A DNA stretch of 64,000 nt from Pararhodobacter sp. (GCA_020832665.1 JAFIEG010000007.1:1-64000); one strand, 5' to 3'. Counted from the first letter of the stretch, positions 1 to 10,346 are shown. Numbers and translations: made by a program. Notes: generated by a model not told the origin, from the letters alone.

Positions 1-1023
1 AACAAACACAAAATGGGAATCCCCTTTCGATTCAGAGAAAGGCTGAGCCGCTCTAATGGCGGAATCTGCCGCGCTGATCCCTGCGCGCACCCAGAAATCC
101 TTTGGCTCCAGCACTTCCACGGCCGGCCCCCATGTCAGCAGGTGCCAGGCCATCTCCAGCGCCCCCGCGGCGCGGAAGCGCACCAGAAGCGCGCCATCAT
201 TGGCGCATTCGATCACCTGATCCGGGTGGAACACGTATTCGGCGGCATCCTCGGCCGCCGCTGGCGCGAACTTCCAGCAGACATCGAAGGGCTCTTCGTT
301 GAACACACCGAACAGCCGGCGACCATAGGCCTGCAGATCGAAATCCCCGTCGCGCTGGAACACCTCTTCGCTCAGCGTTACACCGTTCAACCCCTGTAAC
401 CGGTAGTGGCGCACCGCCGGCTTGCCCTTCTGCTTGGCGATCAGATAGGGGCGCGGGCCATAGAGCAGCCCATAGGGTTCGAGCACCACATGGCGGGCCT
501 GACGCGCGTGCCGGCGGGTATAGGCCACCTCGATGCGCCTTGATGACAGGATCGCCTCGCGGATCGTCGCCATATGCGCGACCGGGATCGCCACGCGCGG
601 GCCGGGGCGCAGGGCGAGCCCTTCGCTTTGCATCATGAGTTCCAGATCCGGCTCGATCTTCAACTGCCCATTCTTGCCTTGCAGGGCAAGCAGCCGGGTG
701 GCGAGATCGCGCAGGCGGTCAGCAGCGTCTGGCCGGTTGCTCGTTTGCATCATCTCCGATGCCGAGTGCAGCGCGCCGATGTCTTCGGCCGAAATCGTGA
801 GCAGACCCTTGGGAAGATCGGATACGCGCCAGCATTTGCGGCCAGTGTCATCGGTCCGCTCTTCGGTCTCGGGCAGCAGCCGTAACGCCGCATCTCGCAT
901 GCGTTCGGCGGTGCGGCGTGACACGCCGAACTCCTGGCCGATCATCTCGAGTGTCACCCCCTGGCTGCGCGCCGCCATCAGGTGACATAGCTTCAACAAC
1001 TGCTCGGCTTTCTCGTAGCGCAT
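1..1023 (-). CDS. WYL-domain helix-turn-helix transcriptional regulator (partial, 3' end beyond window)
   Basis: Reverse-strand translation from ATG at 1023: MRYEKAEQLLKLCHLMAARSQGVTLEMIGQEFGVSRRTAERMRDAALRLLPETEER...; open to position 1 with no stop, so missing from the ORF track. N-terminal HTH and central 'RRIEVAYTRRHARQARHVVLEPYGLLYGPRPYLIAKQKGKPAVRHYRL' resemble the WYL family. Confidence 0.85.
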   Translation of the reverse strand, partial: MRYEKAEQLLKLCHLMAARSQGVTLEMIGQEFGVSRRTAERMRDAALRLLPETEERTDDTGRKCWRVSDLPKGLLTISAEDIGALHSASEMMQTSNRPDAADRLRDLATRLLALQGKNGQLKIEPDLELMMQSEGLALRPGPRVAIPVAHMATIREAILSSRRIEVAYTRRHARQARHVVLEPYGLLYGPRPYLIAKQKGKPAVRHYRLQGLNGVTLSEEVFQRDGDFDLQAYGRRLFGVFNEEPFDVCWKFAPAAAEDAAEYVFHPDQVIECANDGALLVRFRAAGALEMAWHLLTWGPAVEVLEPKDFWVRAGISAADSAIRAAQPFSESKGDSHFVFV

Positions 1024-1148
1024 CCGCGATGCCTCCTCGCAGCCAAGTCAACGCCAGCGAAGCGCCTCATGGCAAGGGCATTATTCCCGGATACGTCCGA
1101 TTCTGGCGTGTTCATGTGTCATATTTTCCCCTGTTCGCAGGAGGGACC

Positions 1149-3302
1149 ATGAATCACGATCGACCGTTCTTCGAAACCGACGAGTTCGCACAGAACGCCC
1201 CGCTTTTCGCCCATACGCTCGCCAATGCGCTGCGCGCGCGCAGCCGCTACCCGCATCTGGTCAGGCCGCTGGTCATGGCCCTGAAATCTGCGGGCGACGA
1301 GGCCGGCCATTGCGAGCTTGTTCCGGTGGCCGCGCCGCTGCTGGCCCGCCACGACCGCAAGTCCGGCAAATCCGGCCTCACCCGGACCGGTGCGACAGAG
1401 GCGCTGATTGAGCGGCTCGATGCGCTGGGCCAGGCTCGCAACCTTGCCCCGCGCGCCGCGATGCTGCAGGCGAATCTTGGCCACCTCGCCGCCATTCTCG
1501 GCCTTGACGAGATCGAAGTGGAAATCCTGCGCTGCCAGATGACCTGCGACAGCAATCGCGCTTACTCGAGGCTGGTGGATCGCATTCATCACGAAGTCGC
1601 CGATCTGCACGAGACGCTGGCCTGTGTGCTGGCCACAGAGCCGGACGAGATACGCCGGCGGCTGTCACCGGCAGGGCGTTTGCTTCGCAGCGGACTGATC
1701 CGCCTGGCGCGCGAGGGCAGGAATTTCTCCGACTGTATCGAGTCGCATGGGCGGCTCAGCACCCTTGAATTCGAGGCCTTCGCGGATGCCACGGCACTGA
1801 AGACGCGCCTGCTGGGACAGCCGGCCAGGACCGACCTGCAGCCCGATGATTTCGCGCATCTGGCCGATGATCTGCGCCTGATCGCCGATATCCTGCGCGG
1901 CGCTTTCGCCAACCGGGAGCGTGGCGTGAACATTCTGCTTTACGGCATTCCCGGCACCGGCAAGACCGAGTTTGCAAAGGTCTTGGCCAATGTCGTTTCG
2001 GCGGCGATGTATCCGATTGGCGAGGTCGATGACGAGGGCGGCGAGCCAACCCGCAACGAGCGGCTTTCAGAGCTTGCCCTGATGCAGATGCTGCTCGGCA
2101 GCGAGGCCGCGCCGGCCTTTTGCTGCTTCGACGAGGCCGAGGATCTGTTTGGAAGTTTCGGTTTCGGTTTCTCCCGTGTGTCCGGATCGAAGATCTTCGT
2201 CAATCGTCTTTTCGAAACCAACACCGTGCCGGTGATCTGGATCGTGAACGATATCGAGGCGCTCCCCGCTACCGTCCGCCGGCGCATGACGCTGGCGCTC
2301 AAGATCGATCAGCCCCCGCGCGATGTGAGCGCGCGCATCCTCGGCCGAATGGCCGGGGCGATGGATCTGGCCTTGCCGCCTGAGCGCCTGAAGGCGCTGG
2401 TGCGTGACCTGCCCGCATCGCCCGGGCTTTATGCCAAGGCGATTCAGGCGACCGTTCTTGCCGGGGGCGACCCGGAAACATTGGCGCATGTCAGCTCGGG
2501 GCTGGTGCAGGCGCTCAATGATGGTGCGCTGCCGCGAAACCCGCGCCGCATCGGCGCCGGGGATTTCCGCCCGGAGCTTTCGAACGCCGATACAGATCTC
2601 GTTGACCTGGCGGCCAGGCTCGAAGCCTGCGAAGGGCGCGCCTTCTCGCTCTGCCTGTTCGGGGCTTCGGGCACCGGCAAGTCGGCCTTTGCCCGCCATG
2701 TTGCCGAAAGGCTGGGCATGGAGGTGCGCGCGTTGCGTGGCTCTGACCTGCTGGGCATGTTCGTCGGCCAGACCGAAGCCGCGATCGCCGATGCCTTTCG
2801 GCGGGCCGAACAGGACGGGGCGTTCCTGATCCTCGATGAAGTCGACGCGCTGCTGCATGACCGGGGCATGGCACAGCGCAGTTTCGAGCTGTCGCAGGTC
2901 AATGAGTTGCTGCAGGCGATGGAATCCCACAAGCTGCCCTTCGCCTGCACCACCAACCTGTTCGGCAAGCTCGATAACGCCGCCCTGCGCCGTTTTACCT
3001 TCAGGGTCAGGTTCCAGCCGCTGGAGCATGCGCAGCTGAACGCCTGCTACCGGCACTTCCTTGGCCGTGCCGCCCCCGGCGCCGTCGGCGCCCTCTCAGG
3101 GCTCGCCCCGGCCGATTTCGAACTGGTGCGCAGACAGGCCGATATCCTTGGGGTTGCGGACGATGACGATGCCATCATCGGCATGCTTGAAGCCGAGCTT
3201 GCCATGAAGCCGGGCGCGCCGCGCGAAATCGGCTTCCGGCCACCGCGACCGGCCGCGCGCCAGGCCCCCGGCCTGATCGCCGCGACGAGAAGCCGGGCGT
3301 GA
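1149..3302 (+). CDS. AAA+ ATPase with two ATPase domains
   Basis: SD AGGAGG then ATG at 1149 (MNHDRPFFETDEF). Walker A GIPGTGKTEF plus Walker B CCFDEAEDLF; second Walker A GASGTGKSAF plus Walker B LILDEVDALL. Confidence 0.88.
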   Translation: MNHDRPFFETDEFAQNAPLFAHTLANALRARSRYPHLVRPLVMALKSAGDEAGHCELVPVAAPLLARHDRKSGKSGLTRTGATEALIERLDALGQARNLAPRAAMLQANLGHLAAILGLDEIEVEILRCQMTCDSNRAYSRLVDRIHHEVADLHETLACVLATEPDEIRRRLSPAGRLLRSGLIRLAREGRNFSDCIESHGRLSTLEFEAFADATALKTRLLGQPARTDLQPDDFAHLADDLRLIADILRGAFANRERGVNILLYGIPGTGKTEFAKVLANVVSAAMYPIGEVDDEGGEPTRNERLSELALMQMLLGSEAAPAFCCFDEAEDLFGSFGFGFSRVSGSKIFVNRLFETNTVPVIWIVNDIEALPATVRRRMTLALKIDQPPRDVSARILGRMAGAMDLALPPERLKALVRDLPASPGLYAKAIQATVLAGGDPETLAHVSSGLVQALNDGALPRNPRRIGAGDFRPELSNADTDLVDLAARLEACEGRAFSLCLFGASGTGKSAFARHVAERLGMEVRALRGSDLLGMFVGQTEAAIADAFRRAEQDGAFLILDEVDALLHDRGMAQRSFELSQVNELLQAMESHKLPFACTTNLFGKLDNAALRRFTFRVRFQPLEHAQLNACYRHFLGRAAPGAVGALSGLAPADFELVRRQADILGVADDDDAIIGMLEAELAMKPGAPREIGFRPPRPAARQAPGLIAATRSRA

Positions 3303-3337
3303 AGCAAACCGGTATTCACATCGAACAGGAGATGCCC

Positions 3338-3589
3338 ATGAGATCAAACGGATTTGGCAGCTTCATTCAGGAAATCGTCGTCCATGTGCCGCGCGCGCAC
3401 GCCGCCGAGGTTTCGGAAATCCTCGGCGTCGAGCCGTTTGTGCATGACCTGCCCAGCGGGCGCAGTTACTTTCGGGTCGAGCGTCACAGCACAAGGCGTG
3501 GCGATGACGAGAGCGTGGTGTATGACCTCCAGCTCGATCTGCCGTTCTCGCTTGGCTGGAGGGTGGATTGGGAGCAGTCGCAATACTGA
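3338..3589 (+). CDS. Small hypothetical protein downstream of the AAA+ gene
   Basis: AGGAG at 3327-3331 followed by ATG at 3338; 83-aa ORF MRSNGFGSFIQEIVVHVPRAHAAEVSEILG... Confidence 0.6.
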   Translation: MRSNGFGSFIQEIVVHVPRAHAAEVSEILGVEPFVHDLPSGRSYFRVERHSTRRGDDESVVYDLQLDLPFSLGWRVDWEQSQY

Positions 3590-3680
3590 TGCCCGGCGCC
3601 GCGCACGTTGCGTCCGATTCTGACGCGCGGCCTTGCGACAAACGCAAGCATTCCCAAACCTCGGAAGGAGGCATTTCCCG

Positions 3681-3920
3681 ATGTCAAACTGGTCGGATGA
3701 ACTCGTCGCACTTACCCGCCGCCATGTCGAGACGATGCTTGCCACGCCCGCGCGCGAGCGCCTGCCGATCTGCATGAAGCATTGGGAAGACCGCTACGGG
3801 CTCCTGCTGTCTGGCGATGGCAAGGATGGCAGGCTCATGATCGCAGATATCACGAGCGGGGCGCGCGAGGTCTTCGCCACGCTTGATGACCTAATCGCGG
3901 CCGGCTGGGCGATCGACTGA
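3681..3920 (+). CDS. Small hypothetical protein
   Basis: GGAAGGAGG upstream of ATG 3681; 79-aa ORF MSNWSDELVALTRRHVETMLATPARERLPICMKHW... Confidence 0.6.
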   Translation: MSNWSDELVALTRRHVETMLATPARERLPICMKHWEDRYGLLLSGDGKDGRLMIADITSGAREVFATLDDLIAAGWAID

Positions 3921-4264
3921 CCGCGCGACGATTCCGATGCCTGCATTACTGCCCGTCATTGAGCCTGGCGAAGCTGTCAAATGAACGAAGTTGGCGATGG
4001 CACTGACCCACAAGGACTTCACCCTGTCGGAAACCGAGCCCGCAGATCAACCGTTTGTTCAGGGAAACGGCAGATGCTTTCCATGAGCAGAACCCTGACG
4101 AGGATCCATTGGATCATGCTTCTGTCCAGTTTGAATTTGCCGCTGCTCTGGCGCGGTCGGTCACTGTCTGGATTGCGGGAAGGCACATGGTAGTAGAGTG
4201 ACCGCAAGCTTACTGCGCGGGAAAGCATCTGCGTAAGCGGCTGCCATGCTGGCGGCGCGGAACA

Positions 4265-7200
4265 TCAAATCATCTGCTCATCCTGCGCAATTTCGACTTC
4301 TCCCCGATCAATCCAATGCACCGCAATACCCGGCCTGCCGTACTCTTCGCGCCGCGCCAACAGGCCCTGATAGGCCTCCAACTGCGCAATGTAATCAGCG
4401 AAATTCCCTGAGCCGCTCTTGTGATCGAGGATCAGCCATTTGCCATTCCCTTCGGCAAGCAAGTCGATGATCCCGTTGAACTCGGCCCCATTCGCGTCGC
4501 GTTCCTGGATGGGCACCTCGCAGTCGATGCGCGTATAGCCTTCTTCCGTAAGCCAGTTGCGCAATGCCCGGGCGTGCTCCTGCAGCGCGTCGAGCATGGC
4601 TTCGTCCAGCCCCGTGGCGCGCACCAGGCGCGGGCGCAGGTCCGGCCGCATCAGCAGAACCCGAAGCGCCTTGTGCAGGGCACTGCCGCGTTCGCTGGCG
4701 GTGCCTGTGAGCGTGATCGCCTGATCCGGAATATCCAGCCTGACCAACCGCGTCTTGATCTCCCGCGCGGTATCGGGCGCGATCTGCGATGGACGAATGC
4801 GCCATGGCGTGCGCTCCCCCTCGGGCGCTGGTCGCGGCTGGCCGAATGCCAGGCGCGGTTGATCGTCACCCGTTTCTGCACACTCCGGCACTTCCGGGGG
4901 CTCGGCGCTGCAGATCAAGCTTCGCGCGGGGAAACGCGCCTCGCCCACCTTCAAACAGCCCGCGTCCGGCTCAAGACCGGCCTCCAGCACCAGCATCTCG
5001 GCATGGTTTGCCGGCCCTTCGCCTTCGCCAAGCTTCTTGAGCGCGAAGTACGGCCATTCCAGGACAAGCCGGTCACGCGCGCGCGTCAGCGCCACATAGA
5101 GAAGCCGCCGCGCATCGGCTTCCGACGCTTCGCGCCGGTCGGCCAGGAAGATGTCCTTTTTCTCCTTCAGCGCCAGATCGGGCGTCCAGATAAGTCGTGC
5201 GCGTTCCAGGATGGCGCCCAGATCGCTGAAATCGGTGAACTCTGCCCTGAGGGTGCCCGGCCGCTCGCCGATCTTGTTGTCAAGGCCGACAACCACCGTG
5301 ATCGGCCATTCCCGGCCCTTGGATGCGTGCCAGGTCACGATCTCGACCCCCTGACCCTGGCTCTGGCCCGGGTCGGGGTGGCGGTCAAAGTCGCGCTCAG
5401 TGCGGCGCGCCTCGAGCCAGCCCAGAAACACCTGCGCGCCGGCACCGTGGAAGCCTGCGGCGGCCTTGAAATCCCGGTGCGCTTCCACGAATTCCGCCAC
5501 TTCGGCATGGAGCCGCATCAGATCGGCATGGGCTTGCGCCGCATCTGGCAGCCGGGTCGCCCAGTCCAGGATTCCGGCGGTATCCAGCATCTGCGGCAGC
5601 AGGGATTCGAGCGGCATCGCGGGGGCGCATTCGGCCAGTTCCCGCAACCCGGCAAGCGCGGCGCAGGCCTCCAGTTCGCCATCTGCCAGCGCCGTCATCG
5701 CCTGTTGAAGCGGCATGGCCGAGGGGCCCAGCGTGAGCAGCGCAAGCGCGGCGTGGCGGTCTGTCGGATCTACCGCGAACGCAAGGGCGTTGCGCGCCGC
5801 CATTACTGGCGGCGAATCCAGCCAGCCCTGTGCGCTGATGCGCACCGCAACGCCCTGCCGCTCAAGCGCGCCGGCATAGCGTGCAGCCATGGTATGGGTC
5901 GGGCAGAGAAGGGCGATGTCGCGCGGCTCGACTGGGCGCATCACGGGGTTCCCGGGCTCGCTCTCGCGTTCGACGACCGGCTCCCTGGCGGCAAGGATAT
6001 CGGCGACCCGCGCCGCCACATGCTCTTCCGGGCGCGATTTCTGCGACTGCCGCCCCTCGGAAACCCGCAAGACCTCGGCAAAGATCTGCCCGGTCTCGGG
6101 GCGCTGCGGGGCCAGCGCCACATAGCCCTCGCCGAACAGCCCCCTGGAAATGGCATTGACCATTGTCATCAGCCGCGGCTCGGAGCGCCAGTTGCCTGTA
6201 AGGGGCGAGGCGGCCTGCGGGTTTTGCTTTTCAAGCGCCTCGCTCAATCTTGGGTCGGCGCCCTGGAAACCCATGATCGATTGCTTGGTGTCGCCCACGA
6301 TCAGCACGCGTTTCGCCGACTGGGCGATGCGCCAGAGCAGGGCGAACTGCACGGGGTTGGTGTCCTGGAACTCGTCGATGATAACGCAATCGACCTCGGA
6401 GAGGAGCGCATCGAGGATTTCGGGGCGCGTCCGCAGCAGGCGCTCGGCGTCGCAGATCATGTCGGCATAGTCGATGACGCCGGCCTCGCGCTTCATCTCG
6501 GCGTAGATCGACATCACCTGCTGCGCACCATGCACCAGCGCCGTGAGATGCGCGCAGGCATCATCCAGTGGCCCCGGATGCATGGCGATGTCTGCGGCTG
6601 CCACGATTACCTCGCCTGAGAGCTCATCATAGCCATCCGGCGTTGGCGCACCGCGCTTGGACTGGCGCAATTCGCTCAGTGCCTTCCAGAGCGTCCAGTC
6701 CCGGCGCAACTCGCCTGGGCGAAGAGCGCGCTTCAGGGACTTGAAGTCCTTTGCAAAGGCCCTCCTCGCGGTGTCTGACGTTGCGTGCGGGGTCAGGTCA
6801 TTGGGAAAGGCCGCCAGCAAGGCCTTGATCGCGGTTGTCAGGCGGGCTTCAAGCGGGGCGGGGTCGTTAACGACCGGGCCGTATATGTCGCGCAAACGCT
6901 CGATAGCCGGTTCTATCAGCTTCGGATCACTGCCACTGTCGCCCAGCCCACGCAAAAGGTCGATGGTGCCGAGGATCTTGCCGCGAAAGCTGTCTTCGAG
7001 GCTGGCATTCGAGACGAAGCTGGAACTGTAGCCAAAGCGCGGCAGATCGGCCTTCACCGCGTCAAGCGCCGTCGCATGCGCCATCGCCTGGCGGATCAGC
7101 AGGTCGCGCTTGGCCTCGGCCAGGGCGCGGGGTTGGGGCGAGGCGCCGGCGGCAAAGGCGTGCTCGCAAAGAATGCGAAGGCCGAGGCCATGAATCGTCG

Positions 7201-7429
7201 AGACATAGGCCTGCTCCACAGCCAGCGCGGCCTCGATCATTCCTTCGGCCAGAAGGCTTGCGCGAATGCGGCCGCGCAATTCGGCCGCCGCGGCCTCGGT
7301 AAAGGTGACCGCCAGGATGCGCTCGGGGCCGACAAGCTGGCCCCTGACCCATTCGGTCAGGTCGGATTTGATCCGAAACGTCTTGCCTGAGCCGGCACCG
7401 GCGGGAACGATGGTCAGCATCTCATTCAT
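4265..7429 (-). CDS. UvrD/RecB/AddA-like helicase with C-terminal PD-(D/E)XK nuclease domain
   Basis: Walker A AGAGSGKTFRI, AVTFTEAAAAELRGRI, DEFQDTNPVQ, VGDTKQSIMGFQGAD, TWHASKGREWP, YVALTRARDRLVLEWP; C-terminal GIIDLL..LILDHKSG..QLEAYQ typical of RecB-family nuclease. Confidence 0.9.
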   Translation of the reverse strand: MNEMLTIVPAGAGSGKTFRIKSDLTEWVRGQLVGPERILAVTFTEAAAAELRGRIRASLLAEGMIEAALAVEQAYVSTIHGLGLRILCEHAFAAGASPQPRALAEAKRDLLIRQAMAHATALDAVKADLPRFGYSSSFVSNASLEDSFRGKILGTIDLLRGLGDSGSDPKLIEPAIERLRDIYGPVVNDPAPLEARLTTAIKALLAAFPNDLTPHATSDTARRAFAKDFKSLKRALRPGELRRDWTLWKALSELRQSKRGAPTPDGYDELSGEVIVAAADIAMHPGPLDDACAHLTALVHGAQQVMSIYAEMKREAGVIDYADMICDAERLLRTRPEILDALLSEVDCVIIDEFQDTNPVQFALLWRIAQSAKRVLIVGDTKQSIMGFQGADPRLSEALEKQNPQAASPLTGNWRSEPRLMTMVNAISRGLFGEGYVALAPQRPETGQIFAEVLRVSEGRQSQKSRPEEHVAARVADILAAREPVVERESEPGNPVMRPVEPRDIALLCPTHTMAARYAGALERQGVAVRISAQGWLDSPPVMAARNALAFAVDPTDRHAALALLTLGPSAMPLQQAMTALADGELEACAALAGLRELAECAPAMPLESLLPQMLDTAGILDWATRLPDAAQAHADLMRLHAEVAEFVEAHRDFKAAAGFHGAGAQVFLGWLEARRTERDFDRHPDPGQSQGQGVEIVTWHASKGREWPITVVVGLDNKIGERPGTLRAEFTDFSDLGAILERARLIWTPDLALKEKKDIFLADRREASEADARRLLYVALTRARDRLVLEWPYFALKKLGEGEGPANHAEMLVLEAGLEPDAGCLKVGEARFPARSLICSAEPPEVPECAETGDDQPRLAFGQPRPAPEGERTPWRIRPSQIAPDTAREIKTRLVRLDIPDQAITLTGTASERGSALHKALRVLLMRPDLRPRLVRATGLDEAMLDALQEHARALRNWLTEEGYTRIDCEVPIQERDANGAEFNGIIDLLAEGNGKWLILDHKSGSGNFADYIAQLEAYQGLLARREEYGRPGIAVHWIDRGEVEIAQDEQMI

Positions 7430-10100
7430 CGGCGTCCTCCAACCCCTCGGTCGCTTCAGCGCCGGGCATCATGAAGCGCGAAACCAGCGGCGAGGCATCC
7501 AGCGCATAGGGCGCAAGCTTTGCGGTCTTTTCAAAGAAGTCCCGATCATCCAAGGTATTGAGCCGGATGTGGCCGGCGCCGACTTCGGCCAACCGGGCGC
7601 GAAGCATCTCCATCGCTTGCCCCGAAATATCGCCCTGCATGACGCTCACCACGCCATCGGGTGGCTCCAGCCCCTGCAGCAAGACGCCCTGATCATTGAT
7701 CAGGTGGTAGGCAACACCGATTTTCGGCTTGCCGGCCAGCGCCTCTTCCAGCACCGCACCCATTCTTTCCGGCCGCAACAGCATCGCGCGATAAAGGCCC
7801 AGCTGCAAATCCCAGCCCGCTTCGAGCCGGTCGCGCCGTCGCGCCGTGCCGCTTTTCTTGTGATCGACCACCAGCAGGCTTCCATCTTCCAGTTGCAGCA
7901 GACAGTCGGCGCGCCCCCGCAACAGGATGCCAAGCGCCTCGCCGCGCAGATCGATCTCGTTGTCGATCACGCGCGCGCCGAGCGCAATGAGCGTGTCGCG
8001 CCAGGCATGGGCGGCATTGCGAATGTCGCGCGCGAGCCCCTCGCGTTCGACCGCCCAGATCGATCGCTGCAGGAACGGGGCAAATTTTCGGATCGCTGAT
8101 ACCAGCAACTCGGGCACCGCCGCTTCGATCTGATCATGGTCTGGAAGCGGCGCATCCTTCGGAAACAGGTGTTCCAGCACGTCATGTGCGATTGTGCCCG
8201 AAACCATGACGTTCAGCCCGTCGGGCGCCCAGGTCACGGGCTCTGCGCCGAATTCGGAAAGGCTCCAGGCGAGCGGGCTGACCAGAAGTGTCTCCAGCCG
8301 GCTGGGCGATTGCGGGCGCATCCGGCCGTCGTCGGCCAGTCGCCTGCGCAACAGATCCTGCCCAAGACGCAAGATGCCATCATCGGGCAAGGCGCCGGGC
8401 TGAGCCGCATTCTCTGCCGCGATTTGCCGGTGCGCGAAGGGCCAGTGCTCTGGCGGAATGGATCGCAGGTCATGGATCAGGGTTTCCACTTCCTCGGTGC
8501 CTTTCGCCCCATCGCCGATGGTGCGCGCCGCCAGCGACAGGGCCGGGGCGGGCGGCTGGCGGCTGCCATTCGCAGAATGGACCGGGCGCAGAAGGGTCAG
8601 GCTCTCAGTCGCCGACAGGAACTGCCGGCGCAGTTTTTCCAGCCGCCGTGCAAGCGCATCGCCGCGCGTCTCGATATGCAGGCCGGTCTTTTCGCGCAGT
8701 AGCCTAAGCTCGCCATCCAGAAAAAGCGGTGAGGCAGAGACCGCGCGCGGCCAGCGATTGCCGCTCATGCCAAGCGCAATCATATGCCGCGCCGGGCGCC
8801 AGGGCATGGCCGCCTCGGTAAAGACACTTGCGCCTTCGACAAAGGCTTCCGATCTTGTGGGCCGGGCGGTGGCTGGCGTGGCCAGGCGATAGAGCGTGGC
8901 CCATTCCAGCGTGTGGGCCTGCGACAGCACCGCGCGCATGGCGGCAAGCTTCAAGCGAAACGCAGCAAGGTCTTCGCGCATATCTGCGGCTTCGCTCAGG
9001 TTCTGCGCGGCTATCTCCAGCGCTGCGAGGATGCCGGATGGCGTTTGCGAGATGTTGCTGCGCAATAACTCATAGAGCCGCTGCGCACGCCCCTTCAGGG
9101 GCTTGGCGGCATAAGGCTCAAACCGCCCCTGCATCACCTCGCGCGCAAGCTGCAACCCGGTTGCCGCCGGCCAGGGCATGAGGGGCGAGATATAGAGGCT
9201 TGCCAGTGCCATCGCCGGTGCCGGGCTTTGCAGGCACAAGAGCAGGTGAAGCAGAGTTTCGCCCGCGACATCGCGCCGGGTGGGTAAATCCGGCAACCCG
9301 GAAAGCGGCACGCCAAGGGCGGCGAATACGCGTTTTAACTGCACGAAGTACCCCGCCTCATCCGGCACCAGCAGGGCGATTTCGGCTGGGGCCACGCCGG
9401 CGTCGATCAATTGCTGTGCACGGGCCGCGGCAAAATCGGCCTCTTCGGCTTCATCGCGAAGCGCGAGGAAACCAAGGCTTTCGTCAAGCGGCGCAGGCGC
9501 GATATCGGCCCCTGTCAGGCCTCGCTGGACGCGCCACAGGCTGCTCCCCTCCGGCGCGCCGCTCAGCAGCGGCGATCTGCGCGCGGCCCATTCCCGGCGG
9601 AGCCCTTCATCGGCAAGGCCATGATGGTCAAGCAGATGGGCGTGAAGCCGGCGCTCAATGGGCGAGGCAAAGCTGCAAGCCTCGGCGGCCACCAGAGGCA
9701 GGGGCTCGAGTGCGTCACCAACTGAGCAGCGCAATACATGCGCGTAAATCTGAAGATCCTCGGGCAACGCAGCGGGTGACTGGCGCCACAGGTCGCACAG
9801 CGCTGCGAGGTGCCGATAAAGGCGGCTGCCACGGTCCAGTCCGGACAGATCGACCTCATCGGGCGACAGGTTTTGCGTGGCCATCGCCAGCGCCCGGAGC
9901 GCCGAGGAAACCGCCGAAGCCGTCTCTAACGGTGCCACTGCCATGCTGGCCGACCATGGCTGCCCGTCGGCCGACAACGCATCAGGATCGAACGCTTCGG
10001 GGCACGGTGCCAGGTAGGTCTCGGCCAGAAGGTCTGGCGTGATCGTGCGGAAGGCGCCAGTCGCGGGATGGACAGTCACAACCGGCTCGAGACCATTCAT
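7422..10100 (-). CDS. AddB-like PD-(D/E)XK nuclease / inactivated-helicase partner
   Basis: GAGGAGG upstream of ATG 10100 (MNGLEPVVTVHPATG). C-terminal GRADCLLQLEDGSLLVVDHKKSG..WDLQLGLYRAML = RecB-type nuclease motif; overlaps start of the AddA-like gene by 8 nt. Confidence 0.82.
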   Translation of the reverse strand: MNGLEPVVTVHPATGAFRTITPDLLAETYLAPCPEAFDPDALSADGQPWSASMAVAPLETASAVSSALRALAMATQNLSPDEVDLSGLDRGSRLYRHLAALCDLWRQSPAALPEDLQIYAHVLRCSVGDALEPLPLVAAEACSFASPIERRLHAHLLDHHGLADEGLRREWAARRSPLLSGAPEGSSLWRVQRGLTGADIAPAPLDESLGFLALRDEAEEADFAAARAQQLIDAGVAPAEIALLVPDEAGYFVQLKRVFAALGVPLSGLPDLPTRRDVAGETLLHLLLCLQSPAPAMALASLYISPLMPWPAATGLQLAREVMQGRFEPYAAKPLKGRAQRLYELLRSNISQTPSGILAALEIAAQNLSEAADMREDLAAFRLKLAAMRAVLSQAHTLEWATLYRLATPATARPTRSEAFVEGASVFTEAAMPWRPARHMIALGMSGNRWPRAVSASPLFLDGELRLLREKTGLHIETRGDALARRLEKLRRQFLSATESLTLLRPVHSANGSRQPPAPALSLAARTIGDGAKGTEEVETLIHDLRSIPPEHWPFAHRQIAAENAAQPGALPDDGILRLGQDLLRRRLADDGRMRPQSPSRLETLLVSPLAWSLSEFGAEPVTWAPDGLNVMVSGTIAHDVLEHLFPKDAPLPDHDQIEAAVPELLVSAIRKFAPFLQRSIWAVEREGLARDIRNAAHAWRDTLIALGARVIDNEIDLRGEALGILLRGRADCLLQLEDGSLLVVDHKKSGTARRRDRLEAGWDLQLGLYRAMLLRPERMGAVLEEALAGKPKIGVAYHLINDQGVLLQGLEPPDGVVSVMQGDISGQAMEMLRARLAEVGAGHIRLNTLDDRDFFEKTAKLAPYALDASPLVSRFMMPGAEATEGLEDADE

Positions 10101-10346
10101 AAACACCTCCTCGCCAGCCATGACGCCGGTCAACAATCAGTCAATGGGGGCCAAACGCCGCAATAATTTCGAGCCGCATCGCCATCATGTTCGCCGAATC
10201 GAAATGAAAGGCTGCCGGCTGCCCCCGCGTGAGACAATTCTTCATGGTCGGATTGCAACTTACAACCCGTTGGCCAAATGGCTGCGTCCGGAATTGACGT
10301 ATGGTTGCTTTATTCTTCCAAGGTATCGAAAGACGAGGAGACCCGA

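Noticed and set aside
2067-3056. 329-aa minus-strand ORF
   Set aside because: Antisense to the AAA+ ATPase with intact Walker motifs.
4421-6619. 732-aa plus-strand ORF
   Set aside because: Antisense to the AddA-like gene whose frame carries clear helicase and nuclease motifs; the plus frame has no recognisable motif and is typical of high-GC antisense open frames.
4265-10100. Interpreting the AddA/AddB-like pair simply as housekeeping double-strand break repair genes
   Set aside because: Not excluded; kept as the main alternative to the defence hypothesis since deciding needs the rest of the genome.
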